Counted from the stretch's first letter, positions 33,906 to 42,911 are shown. The stretch: DNA of 64,000 nucleotides from Rhizobium sp. CCGE 510 (GCF_000292525.1 NZ_AEYF01000044.1:186001-250000), one strand, 5' to 3'. The notes: generated by a model not told the origin, from the sequence alone. Program-made: numbers and translations.

Positions 33906-34295
33906 TTAGAAGAAATCGAAGTCGCCGGCTGCCTTGCTCAAGGGCTGGGAATGGCCGTGGCGTGTGGCGCCACCCAATGCCTTCTGCATTTCTGCCAGCT
34001 TGACGAGGCTGAGCGCGGTGGCAACGTCGACTGCCCAGCCGTGCGGGATTTCGCCGGTGATGGTGTCGATGAACTCGGCGAGGCCACGCGATTTCTGCAC
34101 GGCGAGATCGATGCCCTGCATGACCTTCATGGCATCCGGCGCATTGAGGATTTCGGCGCCGCCGAGCTCGAGAAGCTGCGGCTCGATGCGCTCGATGAGA
34201 TAGGCGACATCGTGCAGTTCGGAAACGATGCGCATCAGGATGTCGCTCAACGCCTCGACAGGCGCAGGCGGCTCCATCACCGGGTTAAATGTCAT
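33906..34295 (-). CDS. cheT: CheT, chemotaxis operon protein with CheZ-like motif
   Basis: The 129-residue protein is helical and soluble, with an Asp/Phe-rich tail ending DFDFF. It closes the che operon, where rhizobia have a gene called orf10 or cheT. The segment MQGIDLAVQKSRGLAEFI contains D63-x3-Q67 in a helix. This is the spacing and context (QxxDLxxQ) of the catalytic Asp/Gln helix of the CheZ CheY-phosphatase. The C-terminal acidic/aromatic tail resembles the CheY-tethering tail of CheZ. Phosphatase activity is therefore a reasonable inference, not shown here. It lies 16 bp after cheD. Confidence 0.82.
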   Translation of the reverse strand: MTFNPVMEPPAPVEALSDILMRIVSELHDVAYLIERIEPQLLELGGAEILNAPDAMKVMQGIDLAVQKSRGLAEFIDTITGEIPHGWAVDVATALSLVKLAEMQKALGGATRHGHSQPLSKAAGDFDFF

Positions 34296-34311
34296 ATGAA
34301 AATCCTCGCCA

Positions 34312-34866
34312 TCAAAAAAATTCGATACTGGTTTCGACGGGCTTCGGCGGAGCGGCGGGGCGCTGCTCGAGAGCGACGGTTCTCTGCGTTTCGGCGCCGG
34401 TCAGGGGGTATTGCCGGGCACGACCGGAGACGGGCCAAAATTCAAGCTTGCGTCCATGGTCTCCGCCGGTGGAGGAGCCGACCACCGGAATGCCTTCATC
34501 CCTCAGGAACTGCATGGCGAAGGCCGCGTTCTGCTCACCGACATTGGAGAATGTCGAGATCGTCTTGGCGCCGCCGAAGATCTTGGCCTCCAGCCTGTCG
34601 CGCCGGGCGCCCTGCTTCAAGAGGCCGTTGATCAGCAGTTCCATCAGATGCACGCCGTAACGGGTTGCATCGCCGCCTGATGTCGGCGACGTCGCCGAAC
34701 CGGGCAGCAAGAAGTGGTTCATGCCGCCGATGCCGGCGACAGGGTCTCTGAGGCATGCAGCCACGCAGGAACCGAGAATGGTCGAGAGGACCGCATTCGG
34801 ATCGTTCAGAACCTTGTACTCGCCCTGAATGATGTGCACGCGGCGGGCTGCCCCCTCAGTGATCAT
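34312..34866 (-). CDS. cheD: Chemoreceptor glutamine deamidase CheD
   Basis: The 184-residue enzyme deamidates glutamines on chemoreceptors. The catalytic Cys34 and His51 appear in STILGSCVAACLRDPVAGIG and GMNHFLLPGSATSPTSGGDA, in the usual spacing. Also NVGEQNAAFAMQFLRDEGIP and VGSSTGGDHGRKLEFWPVSG. A Pro-rich C-terminal stretch follows. Its start overlaps cheY2 by 4 bp. Confidence 0.94.
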   Translation of the reverse strand: MITEGAARRVHIIQGEYKVLNDPNAVLSTILGSCVAACLRDPVAGIGGMNHFLLPGSATSPTSGGDATRYGVHLMELLINGLLKQGARRDRLEAKIFGGAKTISTFSNVGEQNAAFAMQFLRDEGIPVVGSSTGGDHGRKLEFWPVSGRARQYPLTGAETQRTVALEQRPAAPPKPVETSIEFF

Positions 34867-35252
34867 TTCAGGGCTCCAAACACGGCTTCGATGGCCGCTT
34901 TCATCTTCTCGATCGTGAACGGCTTGGCGAGCACGTTGTTGGCGCCGAGCTGGGCTGCCTTCTGCACCAGTGCCCGGTCGCCCTGGGCGGTGAGGATGAT
35001 GAAGGCCGCCTTCTTGGTGTTCGGGTTGGTGCGCACGGCCTGAAGGAAGCCGATGCCATCCATCTTCGGCATGTTGAAGTCCGAGATCACCAGGTGGTGC
35101 GGCTGCTCGGCCATGATCTTCATGCCCTGCTCGCCGTCGCCTGCGGACGTGATCTGCTTGAAACCGAGCTGGGTCAGCGCGTCACTGAGCAGCAACCGGC
35201 TCGTTACCTGATCGTCGACGATCAGAACTTTGATTTTCTCCGCGATCGACAT
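34863..35252 (-). CDS. cheY2: Response regulator CheY2 (motor-binding)
   Basis: The 129-residue single-domain receiver has the acidic pair in VLIVDDQVTSRL, the phospho-acceptor Asp58 in LVISDFNMPKMDG, Thr in IILTAQGD and Lys in NVLAKPF. In S. meliloti CheY2 is the form that, phosphorylated, binds FliM and slows the motor, while CheY1 drains phosphate. It is separated from cheB by 1 bp and overlaps cheD by 4 bp. Confidence 0.93.
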   Translation of the reverse strand: MSIAEKIKVLIVDDQVTSRLLLSDALTQLGFKQITSAGDGEQGMKIMAEQPHHLVISDFNMPKMDGIGFLQAVRTNPNTKKAAFIILTAQGDRALVQKAAQLGANNVLAKPFTIEKMKAAIEAVFGALK

Positions 35253-35253
35253 T

Positions 35254-36297
35254 TTATTCGGTCCCTTCCTTTCGGGCGGCTGTCATTTTCAATATTTCTT
35301 CCCCGATGGCAGACAGGGGCAACTGCTGCTCAACGGCGCCAAGTTCATGGGCAACCCTTGGCATTCCGTAAACGACACAGGTTTTTTCGTTCTGGCCGAG
35401 TGTTCTGGCGCCGGCGTGGCGCATTTTCAACAATCCGGCGGCGCCATCGCGGCCCATTCCGGTCAAAATCACGCCGACAGCGTTGCGGCCCGCCAGCTCC
35501 GCGACCGAATCAAACAGCACATCGACCGATGGGCGATGACCGTTGACCGGCGCACGGTCAACGAGACGGCAGCACGGCGCCGAGGCACTGGTGACCTGGA
35601 GATGACGCTCGCCGCCGGGCGCCAGATAGATCTTGCCGATTTCGAGCCGGGCGCCGTCGGTTGCTTCCTGCACCACCGGCGCACAGAGGCGGTTCAGGCG
35701 TTCGGCGAAGCTCTTGGTAAAAGTCGGCGGCATATGCTGAGTGATGACCGTCGGCGGGCAATTGGCCGGAAACTTCTGCAGCACGGCGATCAGCGCCTCG
35801 ACGCCGCCGGTCGACGAGCCGATCGCGACGATCTTGCGGCCGACGCGGAAATCGGCGACGGAGGGCGGGGGTGCTGCGGGGGCAACCGGCTGCGAAAACT
35901 GGCGCTGCGTGCGCGCGGCGGCCTTAACCTTCTCGGCGAGGTCGCCGAAGGGCCGAAGTTCGCCCGGCCCCGGCTTGCCGACGCAGTCGAACGCGCCGAT
36001 CTCAAGTGCGGCAAGCGTCGCCTCGGCGCCGCGGTGGGTCATTGTCGAGACCATGATGACAGGCATCGGACGCAGCGTCATGATCTTTTCGAGAAAATCG
36101 AGACCGTTCATGTTCGGCATCTCGATGTCGAGCGTCACGACATCGGGGTTCAGCCGCTTGATCGCCTCGCGCGCTTCCAGCGCGTCGCCGGCTTGGCCGA
36201 TGACGTTGACCTCGGGGTCAGAACTCAAGACGGCGGTGATCAGACCCCGCATCGTCGGGGAGTCGTCAACAACGAGAACCCTTGCCGGAGCGCTCAT
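35254..36297 (-). CDS. cheB: Chemotaxis methylesterase CheB
   Basis: From the ATG at 36297, 347 residues: a receiver (1-125; VLVVDDSPTMRGLITAVLSS, phospho-acceptor Asp57 in VVTLDIEMPNMNG) joined by a Pro/Ala linker to the esterase domain (about 155-345). Active-site elements are IVAIGSSTGGVEALIAVLQK (Ser), PTVITQHMPPTFTKSFAERL (His) and VGVILTGMGRDGAAGLLKMR (Asp). It removes methyl groups from chemoreceptors on phosphorylation by CheA. It overlaps cheR by 4 bp. Confidence 0.95.
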   Translation of the reverse strand: MSAPARVLVVDDSPTMRGLITAVLSSDPEVNVIGQAGDALEAREAIKRLNPDVVTLDIEMPNMNGLDFLEKIMTLRPMPVIMVSTMTHRGAEATLAALEIGAFDCVGKPGPGELRPFGDLAEKVKAAARTQRQFSQPVAPAAPPPSVADFRVGRKIVAIGSSTGGVEALIAVLQKFPANCPPTVITQHMPPTFTKSFAERLNRLCAPVVQEATDGARLEIGKIYLAPGGERHLQVTSASAPCCRLVDRAPVNGHRPSVDVLFDSVAELAGRNAVGVILTGMGRDGAAGLLKMRHAGARTLGQNEKTCVVYGMPRVAHELGAVEQQLPLSAIGEEILKMTAARKEGTE

Positions 36298-37202
36298 GCC
36301 TTCCTCCCGAGACCTTTGGCCGTATAGCGATAAGTCGTGATGCCGATATTGTCGAAGACGTGTTTTGCCTCGCCCGACACACGCTCGGAATGGCCGATGT
36401 AGAGATGCCCGCCCTCCGGCAGCAGGCCGGCGAAACGCTGCCAGATTTTCATCTGCGTCGGCTCGTCGAAATAGATCACGACGTTGCGGCAGAAGATGAC
36501 GTCGAACTTGCCCTTGAACGGCCATTGCGCCATCAGGTTCAGCTCGTTGTAGGTGATCAGCCGCTTGACCCGGTCGTCGACCTGGAACTTCCTGCGGCCC
36601 TGGATCTCGACTTCGCTGAACCATTGCTTGCGCATGGCGGGCGAAACGGTTTCGAGCGCGCTTTCGTCATAGGCGCCGGCCCGGGCGATCGCCAGAATCT
36701 TCGGGTCGATGTCGGTTGCCAGGATCTTGAAGTCGTAATCGGCGACATTCGGCATCAGCGACAGCACCGTCAGCGCGATCGAATAGGGTTCCTGGCCGTC
36801 GGAGGAGGCGGCCGACCAGATGCGCACCCTGCCGCCCGATCTCGCCTGCTGCAGAAGTTCCGGCAGGACATGGTCGCGCAGGTGGTCGAAATGGTGGTTT
36901 TCGCGGAAGAAGCGGGTAAAATTGGTCGTCAGATGCGAGAGCATCTCGCGGCGCGGCGCGGCACCCGCCGGCGAAGCGACGAGTTCGCAATATTCCCGGA
37001 AGCCGGACAGACCGAGATTACGGATATGCTTCGACAGGCGCGAATAGACGAGCGACGCCTTGGTCTCGTTGAGGAAGATGCCGGCATCCGAATAAATCAT
37101 CGCGGCGATCTCCGTGAGGTCGCGGCGCGTCAGCGGATATTCTCCGCTCGCCAGGACCTCGTCGGATCCCTGCCTGTGATCTTTTGCGCCCATTGCGTTC
37201 AT
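36294..37202 (-). CDS. cheR: Chemoreceptor methyltransferase CheR
   Basis: The 302-residue SAM-dependent enzyme has an N-terminal helical domain (EYPLTRRDLTEIAAMIYSDA, GIFLNETKASLVYSRLSKHI) and a Rossmann domain with VRIWSAASSDGQEPYSIALT (SAM loop), DYDFKILATDIDPKILAIAR and DVIFCRNVVIYFDEPTQMKI, ending GGHLYIGHSERVSGEAKHVF. It methylates receptor glutamates. It overlaps cheW and cheB by 4 bp each. Confidence 0.95.
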   Translation of the reverse strand: MNAMGAKDHRQGSDEVLASGEYPLTRRDLTEIAAMIYSDAGIFLNETKASLVYSRLSKHIRNLGLSGFREYCELVASPAGAAPRREMLSHLTTNFTRFFRENHHFDHLRDHVLPELLQQARSGGRVRIWSAASSDGQEPYSIALTVLSLMPNVADYDFKILATDIDPKILAIARAGAYDESALETVSPAMRKQWFSEVEIQGRRKFQVDDRVKRLITYNELNLMAQWPFKGKFDVIFCRNVVIYFDEPTQMKIWQRFAGLLPEGGHLYIGHSERVSGEAKHVFDNIGITTYRYTAKGLGRKA

Positions 37203-37666
37203 GCGGCTTCGCTTTCGGTCTCGGGAAAGAGGGCTTCGAGTTCGATCAGGCAGATCATGCGCTTGTCGATGGCAAGAATGCCGCGGGCAAATTGACGCTC
37301 GAGCTCGGAGGAGATTTCGGGCGTCGGCTGGACGGTCTCGTCGGTCACGGTCAGGATATCGGACACGGCATCGACCAGCAGGCCGACGACCTTGCGCCAG
37401 ACCTGGGCGACGATGATGACGTGACGGGCAGTCGGATCGGCCGGCTTCATGCCGAGCCGGGCAGCAAGGTCGATGATCGGCAACACCGCGCCGCGCAGGT
37501 TGATGACACCGAGCATATAGGCAGGCGAGTGCGGCATCGCGGTCGCCGGGGTCCAGCCCCGGATCTCACGAACCGACATGATGTTCACGCAAAATTCCTG
37601 ATCCCCGATGCGGAACGCGATCAGCTCGCGGTCCCCCTCGTTCAGATTTTTCACGGCGTACGACAT
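37199..37666 (-). CDS. cheW: Chemotaxis adaptor CheW
   Basis: The 155-residue protein is a single CheW SH3-like domain: ELIAFRIGDQEFCVNIMSVR, EIRGWTPATAMPHSPAYMLG, VINLRGAVLPIIDLAARLGM. It bridges receptors and CheA. It lies 4 bp after cheA and overlaps cheR by 4 bp. Confidence 0.95.
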   Translation of the reverse strand: MSYAVKNLNEGDRELIAFRIGDQEFCVNIMSVREIRGWTPATAMPHSPAYMLGVINLRGAVLPIIDLAARLGMKPADPTARHVIIVAQVWRKVVGLLVDAVSDILTVTDETVQPTPEISSELERQFARGILAIDKRMICLIELEALFPETESEAA

Positions 37667-37670
37667 TGCC

Positions 37671-39971
37671 TTATCCTACCGCTGCTAGCGACATTTCCGC
37701 TTTGAGCGACTGGCCGCGCGAAGCGCCGACAACCGCGTCGACATCGAGGATGAGAGCGACGCGCCCGTCGCCGAGAATGGTCGCGGCAGCAATGCCCGGC
37801 ACATGGGTGTAGTTGGCTTCCAGGCTCTTGATGACCACCTGGCGCTGACCCTGGATGGCGTCGACCATCAAGGCGCGCTGGCCGCCGCCTTCGGATTCCA
37901 CCAGAAGCGCCACGCCCTCGACCGGGTTGGCCTGGGTCGCACGGAAGTTCAGGATGCGACCGACATCGACCAGTGGGCAGAAGCTGTTGCGGATCGAGAT
38001 CAGCCGGTGGTTTGCGCCGAAGGAGTGGATCGCGGCCGCTTCCGGCTGCAGGGTTTCGACGATCGCAGTCAGCGGCACGACCAAGGTCTGGCCGGCGACG
38101 GTGACCACCATGCCGTCGAGGACGGCGAGCGTCAGCGGCAGGCTCATGGTGAAGACCGAGCCGTGGCCGGGCTTGGAGGTGATGTTGATACGGCCGCCGA
38201 GCGCCTGGATCGAACGCTTGACGACGTCCATGCCGACGCCGCGACCGGAGATGTCGGAGATCTTGTCGGCCGTCGAGAAGCCCGGCAGGAAGATCAGGTT
38301 GTCGATTTCTTCGTCCGACAGGTTGGAATCGGCCGGGATGAGGTCGTTGTCGATCGCCTTCTGGCGGACCTTCTCGCGGTTGATGCCGGCGCCGTCATCG
38401 GCAAGCTCGATCAGGATGCGTCCCGAACGATGCTTGGCGGTCAGGCGGACCGTGCCTTCGGTGTTCTTGCCGGCGGCTGCGCGCTTTTCAGGCGTTTCAA
38501 TGCCGTGGTCGACGGCATTGCGGATCATGTGGGTCAACGGCTCGGCCAGCTTGTCGATGACCGTCTTGTCGACTTCGGTATTTTCACCTTCGGTGATGAG
38601 ACGGATCGATTTGCCTGTCATGTCGGCGATTTCGCGGACGATACGCGACATGCGCTGGAACACCGGCTTGACCGGCTGGGCGCGGATCGCCATGACCGAG
38701 TCCTGGATCTCGCGTGTGAGCTGCTGCAGCTCTTCGAGACCCATATTGATCGAGGAGGTGCCGGTCGTGTCGTTCTCGATGACGCTCTGCGACAGCATTG
38801 CCTGGTTGATGACCAGTTCGCCGACTAGGTTGATGAGGCGGTCGACACGGTCGAGATCGACGCGGATCGTCTGGCCGGCGCCGGCTGCGGCGTTGTTCTG
38901 GGCGGCAGCACTTGCAGCGGCTGCGGCGGCGGCGGCCGATTCCTTCTTCTCGACACGGGCGGCGGCTGAGGCCATCTGCGTGACGTTGGAGGCGACCTCG
39001 GCGGCGGCAACGGCGGCAGCCCTCTCCTCGGCCCTTGCGTCGGAGGCGGAAACTTCTTCCGTTGCGCCGCTCTCATCCAGGATCGACAGATCGAAAGGAA
39101 CCGGCACCATAGGCAGTTCGTCGTTGCTGGTCGCGTCGGCCCTTGCTTCTTCGACCGGCTTCACCGTCAGTTCGCAATCCCACTCGGCGAATTCAAAGAC
39201 GGTGCGAATGGCGTCCTCGCCCTTGTCCGTCTTGATCGTGACGTTCCAGAAGAAGTAAGCGCCTTCGGGATCAAGTTCCTCAAGCCCCGGCAGGTCATCG
39301 GTATTGCAATAGATGGTCATTTCGCCGAGGCGCGAGAGGTCGCGCAGCAGCAGCGTGGCGTCATTGCCCTTGGAATAGAGTTCGTAGCGCGGCTTGAAGA
39401 TGATTTCATAGGCCGGCATGCCGGAGCCCGCATCGCCCTCGCCGCCAAAATCGTCGAAGGAAAAGGGGACCGGCTGGAAGCCGCTGTCGTCGGTCGGCTT
39501 GGGGGTCGGCGCCGCAGCGGCCGGAACGGCCTTGGCTACGGGCTTTGCGGCCACCGGCGCCTCTGCCGAAGCCGAAGGGGACGGCAATTCACCATTGGCC
39601 AGCGCCTCGAGCTCCTTGACGAGGCTTCGGCTGCGGCTTTCATCGACGCTGCCGCCGTCGCGCGCAGCATTCGTCAGGTCGGCGAGCACGTCTGCCGACT
39701 TCAGCATCACCTTCAGGACGTCCTGGGTCGGCTCAAGCTTGTTGGATCGAACGCAATCGAGAGTGGTCTCGAAAACATGGGCGAAGGCGACCAGATCATC
39801 AAGGCCGAAGGCGCCGGCGCCACCCTTGATCGAATGCACGGCACGGAACACCGCATTGACGGTTTCCGGATCGCGATCACCATCATTCAATTTCAGAAGA
39901 CCGGATTCCAACTCGGCGAGCTGTTCCTCGCACTCCTGGAAAAAGATCTCTTTGATTTCGTTCATATCCAT
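37671..39971 (-). CDS. cheA: Chemotaxis histidine kinase CheA
   Basis: The 766-residue kinase shows all five domains. P1 carries the phosphorylated His46 in FRAVHSIKGGAGAFGLDDLV. A P2-like region spans about 160-290. P3 dimerisation begins near VDRLINLVGELVINQAMLSQ. P4 has LTHMIRNAVDHGIETPEKRA, ILIELADDGAGINREKVRQK and DISGRGVGMDVVKRSIQALG. P5 is CheW-like (LTLAVLDGMVVTVAGQTLVV). An Ala-rich run (KKESAAAAAAAASAAAQNNA, about 345-365) forms the linker before P3. It phosphorylates CheY1, CheY2 and CheB. Confidence 0.96.
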   Translation of the reverse strand: MDMNEIKEIFFQECEEQLAELESGLLKLNDGDRDPETVNAVFRAVHSIKGGAGAFGLDDLVAFAHVFETTLDCVRSNKLEPTQDVLKVMLKSADVLADLTNAARDGGSVDESRSRSLVKELEALANGELPSPSASAEAPVAAKPVAKAVPAAAAPTPKPTDDSGFQPVPFSFDDFGGEGDAGSGMPAYEIIFKPRYELYSKGNDATLLLRDLSRLGEMTIYCNTDDLPGLEELDPEGAYFFWNVTIKTDKGEDAIRTVFEFAEWDCELTVKPVEEARADATSNDELPMVPVPFDLSILDESGATEEVSASDARAEERAAAVAAAEVASNVTQMASAAARVEKKESAAAAAAAASAAAQNNAAAGAGQTIRVDLDRVDRLINLVGELVINQAMLSQSVIENDTTGTSSINMGLEELQQLTREIQDSVMAIRAQPVKPVFQRMSRIVREIADMTGKSIRLITEGENTEVDKTVIDKLAEPLTHMIRNAVDHGIETPEKRAAAGKNTEGTVRLTAKHRSGRILIELADDGAGINREKVRQKAIDNDLIPADSNLSDEEIDNLIFLPGFSTADKISDISGRGVGMDVVKRSIQALGGRINITSKPGHGSVFTMSLPLTLAVLDGMVVTVAGQTLVVPLTAIVETLQPEAAAIHSFGANHRLISIRNSFCPLVDVGRILNFRATQANPVEGVALLVESEGGGQRALMVDAIQGQRQVVIKSLEANYTHVPGIAAATILGDGRVALILDVDAVVGASRGQSLKAEMSLAAVG

Positions 39972-39988
39972 CGGTGCAAATCCTGGGT

Positions 39989-40354
39989 TTAAGCGGTTAC
40001 GCGCTCAATGGCATCGATCAGCTTGGCCGGGTCGAAAGGCTTGACGATCCAGCCCGTGGCACCGGCCTGGCGGGCGCGGTTCTTCTTCTCCGCGTCGCTT
40101 TCGGTGGTCAGGACCAGGATCGGGATCGCCCGGTATTTTTCGTTGCGGCGGACACCTTCGATGAAGCCGAAACCGTCGAGACGCGGCATGTTGATGTCGG
40201 TCACGATGACGTCAGGATTGGACTCTTCGAGAACCTCGAGACCCTCGATGCCGTCTTCCGCCTGGATCGTCTCGAAGCCGGCATTGTTCAGCGTCACGAG
40301 AAGCATGTTTCGGATGGTGCGGGAATCATCCACGGTAAGAACTTTTTTCTTCAT
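39989..40354 (-). CDS. cheY1: Response regulator CheY1 (phosphate sink)
   Basis: The 121-residue receiver has VLTVDDSRTIRNMLLVTLNN, Asp53 in VIVTDINMPRLDGF, Thr in LVLTTESD and Lys in WIVKPFDP. In S. meliloti CheY1 competes with CheY2 for CheA phosphate, and CheS strengthens its binding to CheA. Its start overlaps the cheS stop by 4 bp, and cheA follows after 17 bp. Confidence 0.93.
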   Translation of the reverse strand: MKKKVLTVDDSRTIRNMLLVTLNNAGFETIQAEDGIEGLEVLEESNPDVIVTDINMPRLDGFGFIEGVRRNEKYRAIPILVLTTESDAEKKNRARQAGATGWIVKPFDPAKLIDAIERVTA

Positions 40355-40647
40355 TGCCGAATCTCCTTGGCAAGCAGGTGATCAAAATTGACGCCCACCA
40401 GCTGCATGGTTTTCTGAAATGCATCGGACACCTTGGAGAAGGTGAATGGCTGTTTGTCCTGCTCCCAGGTCTTCTCGGCGGACATCAGAACCTGGGCGCA
40501 AAGAGCACCGATCCGTTCGACGCCGGAAGCGTCGATCGACAGACCACTGCCCCTGAGGGAGAGGAGTTTATCGCGCAAGGCGGACGCCTCGTTGAGGTCG
40601 AGCACCGCTGTCAAATCCAGCGTCTTGCCACTCTTCTTTGCTGCCAT
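40351..40647 (-). CDS. cheS: CheS, STAS-like accelerator of CheY1 dephosphorylation
   Basis: From the ATG at 40647 the 98-residue protein starts MAAKKSGKTLDLTAVLDLNE and continues ASALRDKLLSLRGSGLSIDA, SGVERIGALCAQVLMSAEKT, a STAS-like layout of beta strand, helix, beta, helix. In S. meliloti CheS binds CheA and speeds phosphate drain through CheY1. The frame starts 51 bp upstream at 40698, but that extra MPQLVFSGRRQGDKEKL is not expected. It is the second gene of the operon, between icpA and cheY1. Confidence 0.88.
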   Translation of the reverse strand: MAAKKSGKTLDLTAVLDLNEASALRDKLLSLRGSGLSIDASGVERIGALCAQVLMSAEKTWEQDKQPFTFSKVSDAFQKTMQLVGVNFDHLLAKEIRQ

Positions 40648-40710
40648 CAGCTTTTCCTTGTCCCCTTGTCGCCGGCCCGAGAAGACGAGCTGAGGCAATC
40701 ATCCGATAGG

Positions 40711-42339
40711 TTAGTAAACATTCCGCCCACCTCCGACGCTTGCGAAGGCCTGCGAAAGGCTAAAATCATCATTTTCGTATTCGTCTTCGACCACAGCCGG
40801 GCGGGCAGCGATCTCAATGGCGCGCGTCGGCGTCACACGAACCGGTGCCGGGCGCCCGGCATTGGCGTTTTCCCGGGCGATGCGGAATTCGCGAATTGTC
40901 TGACCGAGTTCCAGAATGACTGTGTGGAGGTGGTCGGCGCCTTCGGCGGAGCGCTCCGCAAGGCCGGCGCTGTCCGCCACTTCGCCACCCAGGCCCTTGA
41001 CGTCTGAAGTCACGCTGTCGAGACTTGCGGCATGTTCTCCGGTTCGGGTCGCGATGCCGGCGATGGCGGCATTGATGTCAGTGACCTGACGCACGATGCT
41101 GCCGATCGAATCCTGCGTGCGGCCGACCATCTGCACGCCGGCGTCGACCTGCGCCTTAGTCGTCGTCACCAGCGTCTTGATCTCGCGGGCGGCTTCGGCC
41201 GAGCGCTGGGCCAGCGCGCGGACCTCCTGGGCGACGACGGCAAAACCGCGGCCGGAATCGCCGGCGCGAGCGGCCTCGATGCCGGCGTTCAGCGCCAGAA
41301 GATTGGTCTGGAAGGCAATCTCGTCGATCGCGCCGATGATCTGGCCGATCTTTTCGGCCGACTGCTCGATATCGGCCATGGCGCTGATCGCGCGGCCGAC
41401 GACCTCGCCGCTTTGCTCGACGGCAGCGCGCGTCGAGGCGGCGGCCTGTTCGGCAGTGCGGCTGTCGGCAGCGCCGTCGCGGACACTGCCGGCGATACCG
41501 GCAAGGGCAGCGGCAGAAAGCTGCAGCCGGTCGGCCTGGCCGGAAGCCGTGCCGGCGAACTGCCTGGACAGGCCGGCAAGCGCGCCTGTCGCCGCTTCGG
41601 CCTTGAGCGTGCGCTCGGTGATGGCGGTGAACTCGGCCTGGAGGCCATCCAATGCGCCGTTCAGTGCGGCGGCGATCGCGGCATGGGCTCCGTCGACGGG
41701 GGCGCGCCGCGTCAGGTCGCGGCCGGAAAGGCCTTCGACGACATCGCCGAAGACCCTGACGATCTCGGCCTCGTTGTCGGCGCGCTGATCGGCAAGCGCG
41801 CGGCTCTCAGCGGCGCGCTGCGCGTTGAAGCGGAGCGAGACGGCGATTTCCACATCGACCATGACGATGCGGATGATCGCCGTCATCAGATCGGAGATTT
41901 CGCGGGTGCGACGCTTGGCAGACGGCAGCAGCGGACGGCCGGCAATTTCCTCGGCGAGACCGGAAACGACATGCTCCAGCATGACGCCATGGCCGGCCAC
42001 GTGCCAGCGCGGATCGAGGCCGATCTTGCTTTCGGTATCGGAGAGAACTTTGACGCGCTCGGCATAGAGGCTGTCGAACCGTGCATCCGTCAGCACCTCC
42101 CAATGCGAGGACTGCAGATCATGCAGCCGCTCGACCTGGCGTTCGCTCTCGAAATTGCGCGCGGCGTCGGGGAATGACTGGAACCTGTGGAAGAGATCTC
42201 TCAGACCTGCCTTCAAATGTGCTTCGAGGGCCGGCCGGTTGCGGCGCACCAGCTCGCACTGGTCGGCTTCCACACCGGCAAAGCGCAGGCGGTCGCGCAA
42301 GCTGCCTGCTTGCGCTCCACGAGCCTGATCTGATGGCAT
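40711..42339 (-). CDS. icpA: Soluble globin-coupled chemoreceptor IcpA
   Basis: From the ATG at 42339 the 542-residue protein has no membrane helix. Residues about 15-180 resemble the globin-coupled-sensor fold (FHRFQSFPDAARNFESERQV, SHWEVLTDARFDSLYAERVK, SKIGLDPRWHVAGHGVMLEH). A helical HAMP-like segment follows, and the signalling domain (about 280-510) has the receptor tip EIAFQTNLLALNAGIEAARA with GDSGRGFAVVAQEVRALAQR. In HemAT the haem ligand is a His three residues before IGL (HxRIGL); here that position is Glu103 (ESKIGL). No CheR-tethering pentapeptide ends the protein (GGGRNVY). It leads the che operon. Confidence 0.92.
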   Translation of the reverse strand: MPSDQARGAQAGSLRDRLRFAGVEADQCELVRRNRPALEAHLKAGLRDLFHRFQSFPDAARNFESERQVERLHDLQSSHWEVLTDARFDSLYAERVKVLSDTESKIGLDPRWHVAGHGVMLEHVVSGLAEEIAGRPLLPSAKRRTREISDLMTAIIRIVMVDVEIAVSLRFNAQRAAESRALADQRADNEAEIVRVFGDVVEGLSGRDLTRRAPVDGAHAAIAAALNGALDGLQAEFTAITERTLKAEAATGALAGLSRQFAGTASGQADRLQLSAAALAGIAGSVRDGAADSRTAEQAAASTRAAVEQSGEVVGRAISAMADIEQSAEKIGQIIGAIDEIAFQTNLLALNAGIEAARAGDSGRGFAVVAQEVRALAQRSAEAAREIKTLVTTTKAQVDAGVQMVGRTQDSIGSIVRQVTDINAAIAGIATRTGEHAASLDSVTSDVKGLGGEVADSAGLAERSAEGADHLHTVILELGQTIREFRIARENANAGRPAPVRVTPTRAIEIAARPAVVEDEYENDDFSLSQAFASVGGGRNVY

Positions 42340-42770
42340 GTCCTGCCTCAACGCCTGTCCCCAACCCACTTTCCAGGCGAATGCCCGGTTCAAAACTTTC
42401 GCAGCATCCGGTGAACGCAAGTCTGGAGACGGTCCTCACCACCGGTCGCAACCGGCGGATCGAAGCCCCCTGATCAGCTATGTTTCGGAGCTGTCTGAAG
42501 AGATGGATACCGGATCAACCCGGTACGGCGGGACGGCGTCATGCCTGGTGGGAACGAGTGCATCTTCCCATTCCGACGTGTAAACCAATGTTTATGGTTA
42601 ATTCCTTGCTTGAAGGTTAATAAGCCTTCCGCAGTGCCGGCTTTTGAAGCATTTCAAGGCCGCTCACAGAAAATACTGCTGCGGAGTTGCACGGCTGCTA
42701 CAAGGCACACGCAAGCTCCATGTTATACGCCGGTCGATAACCAAGACATGACGTCGACAAGGACAGAGCA

Positions 42771-42881
42771 ATGATTCTCGGATTGGGTTCCTGCTTAATT
42801 GCAATGACGCTGCTCGCCGCCGTTGCCCGCCTCGATTTTCTCGCCGCAAACCGCGATATCCGCGCGCTTCGGGTGTTCTAA
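42771..42881 (+). CDS. Possible small membrane protein, 36 residues
   Basis: AAGGAC lies 6-11 nt before an ATG that opens a 36-residue frame, MILGLGSCLIAMTLLAAVAR then LDFLAANRDIRALRVF, closed by TAA. The first 20 residues would form a membrane helix with a basic C-terminal end, a plan common to short bacterial membrane peptides. It is isolated between the divergent icpA and the transferase. Nothing outside the ribosome binding site and composition supports it. Confidence 0.35.
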   Translation: MILGLGSCLIAMTLLAAVARLDFLAANRDIRALRVF

Positions 42882-42911
42882 TGCGCGTCGCATCTTTACG
42901 ATGCGGTCCCT

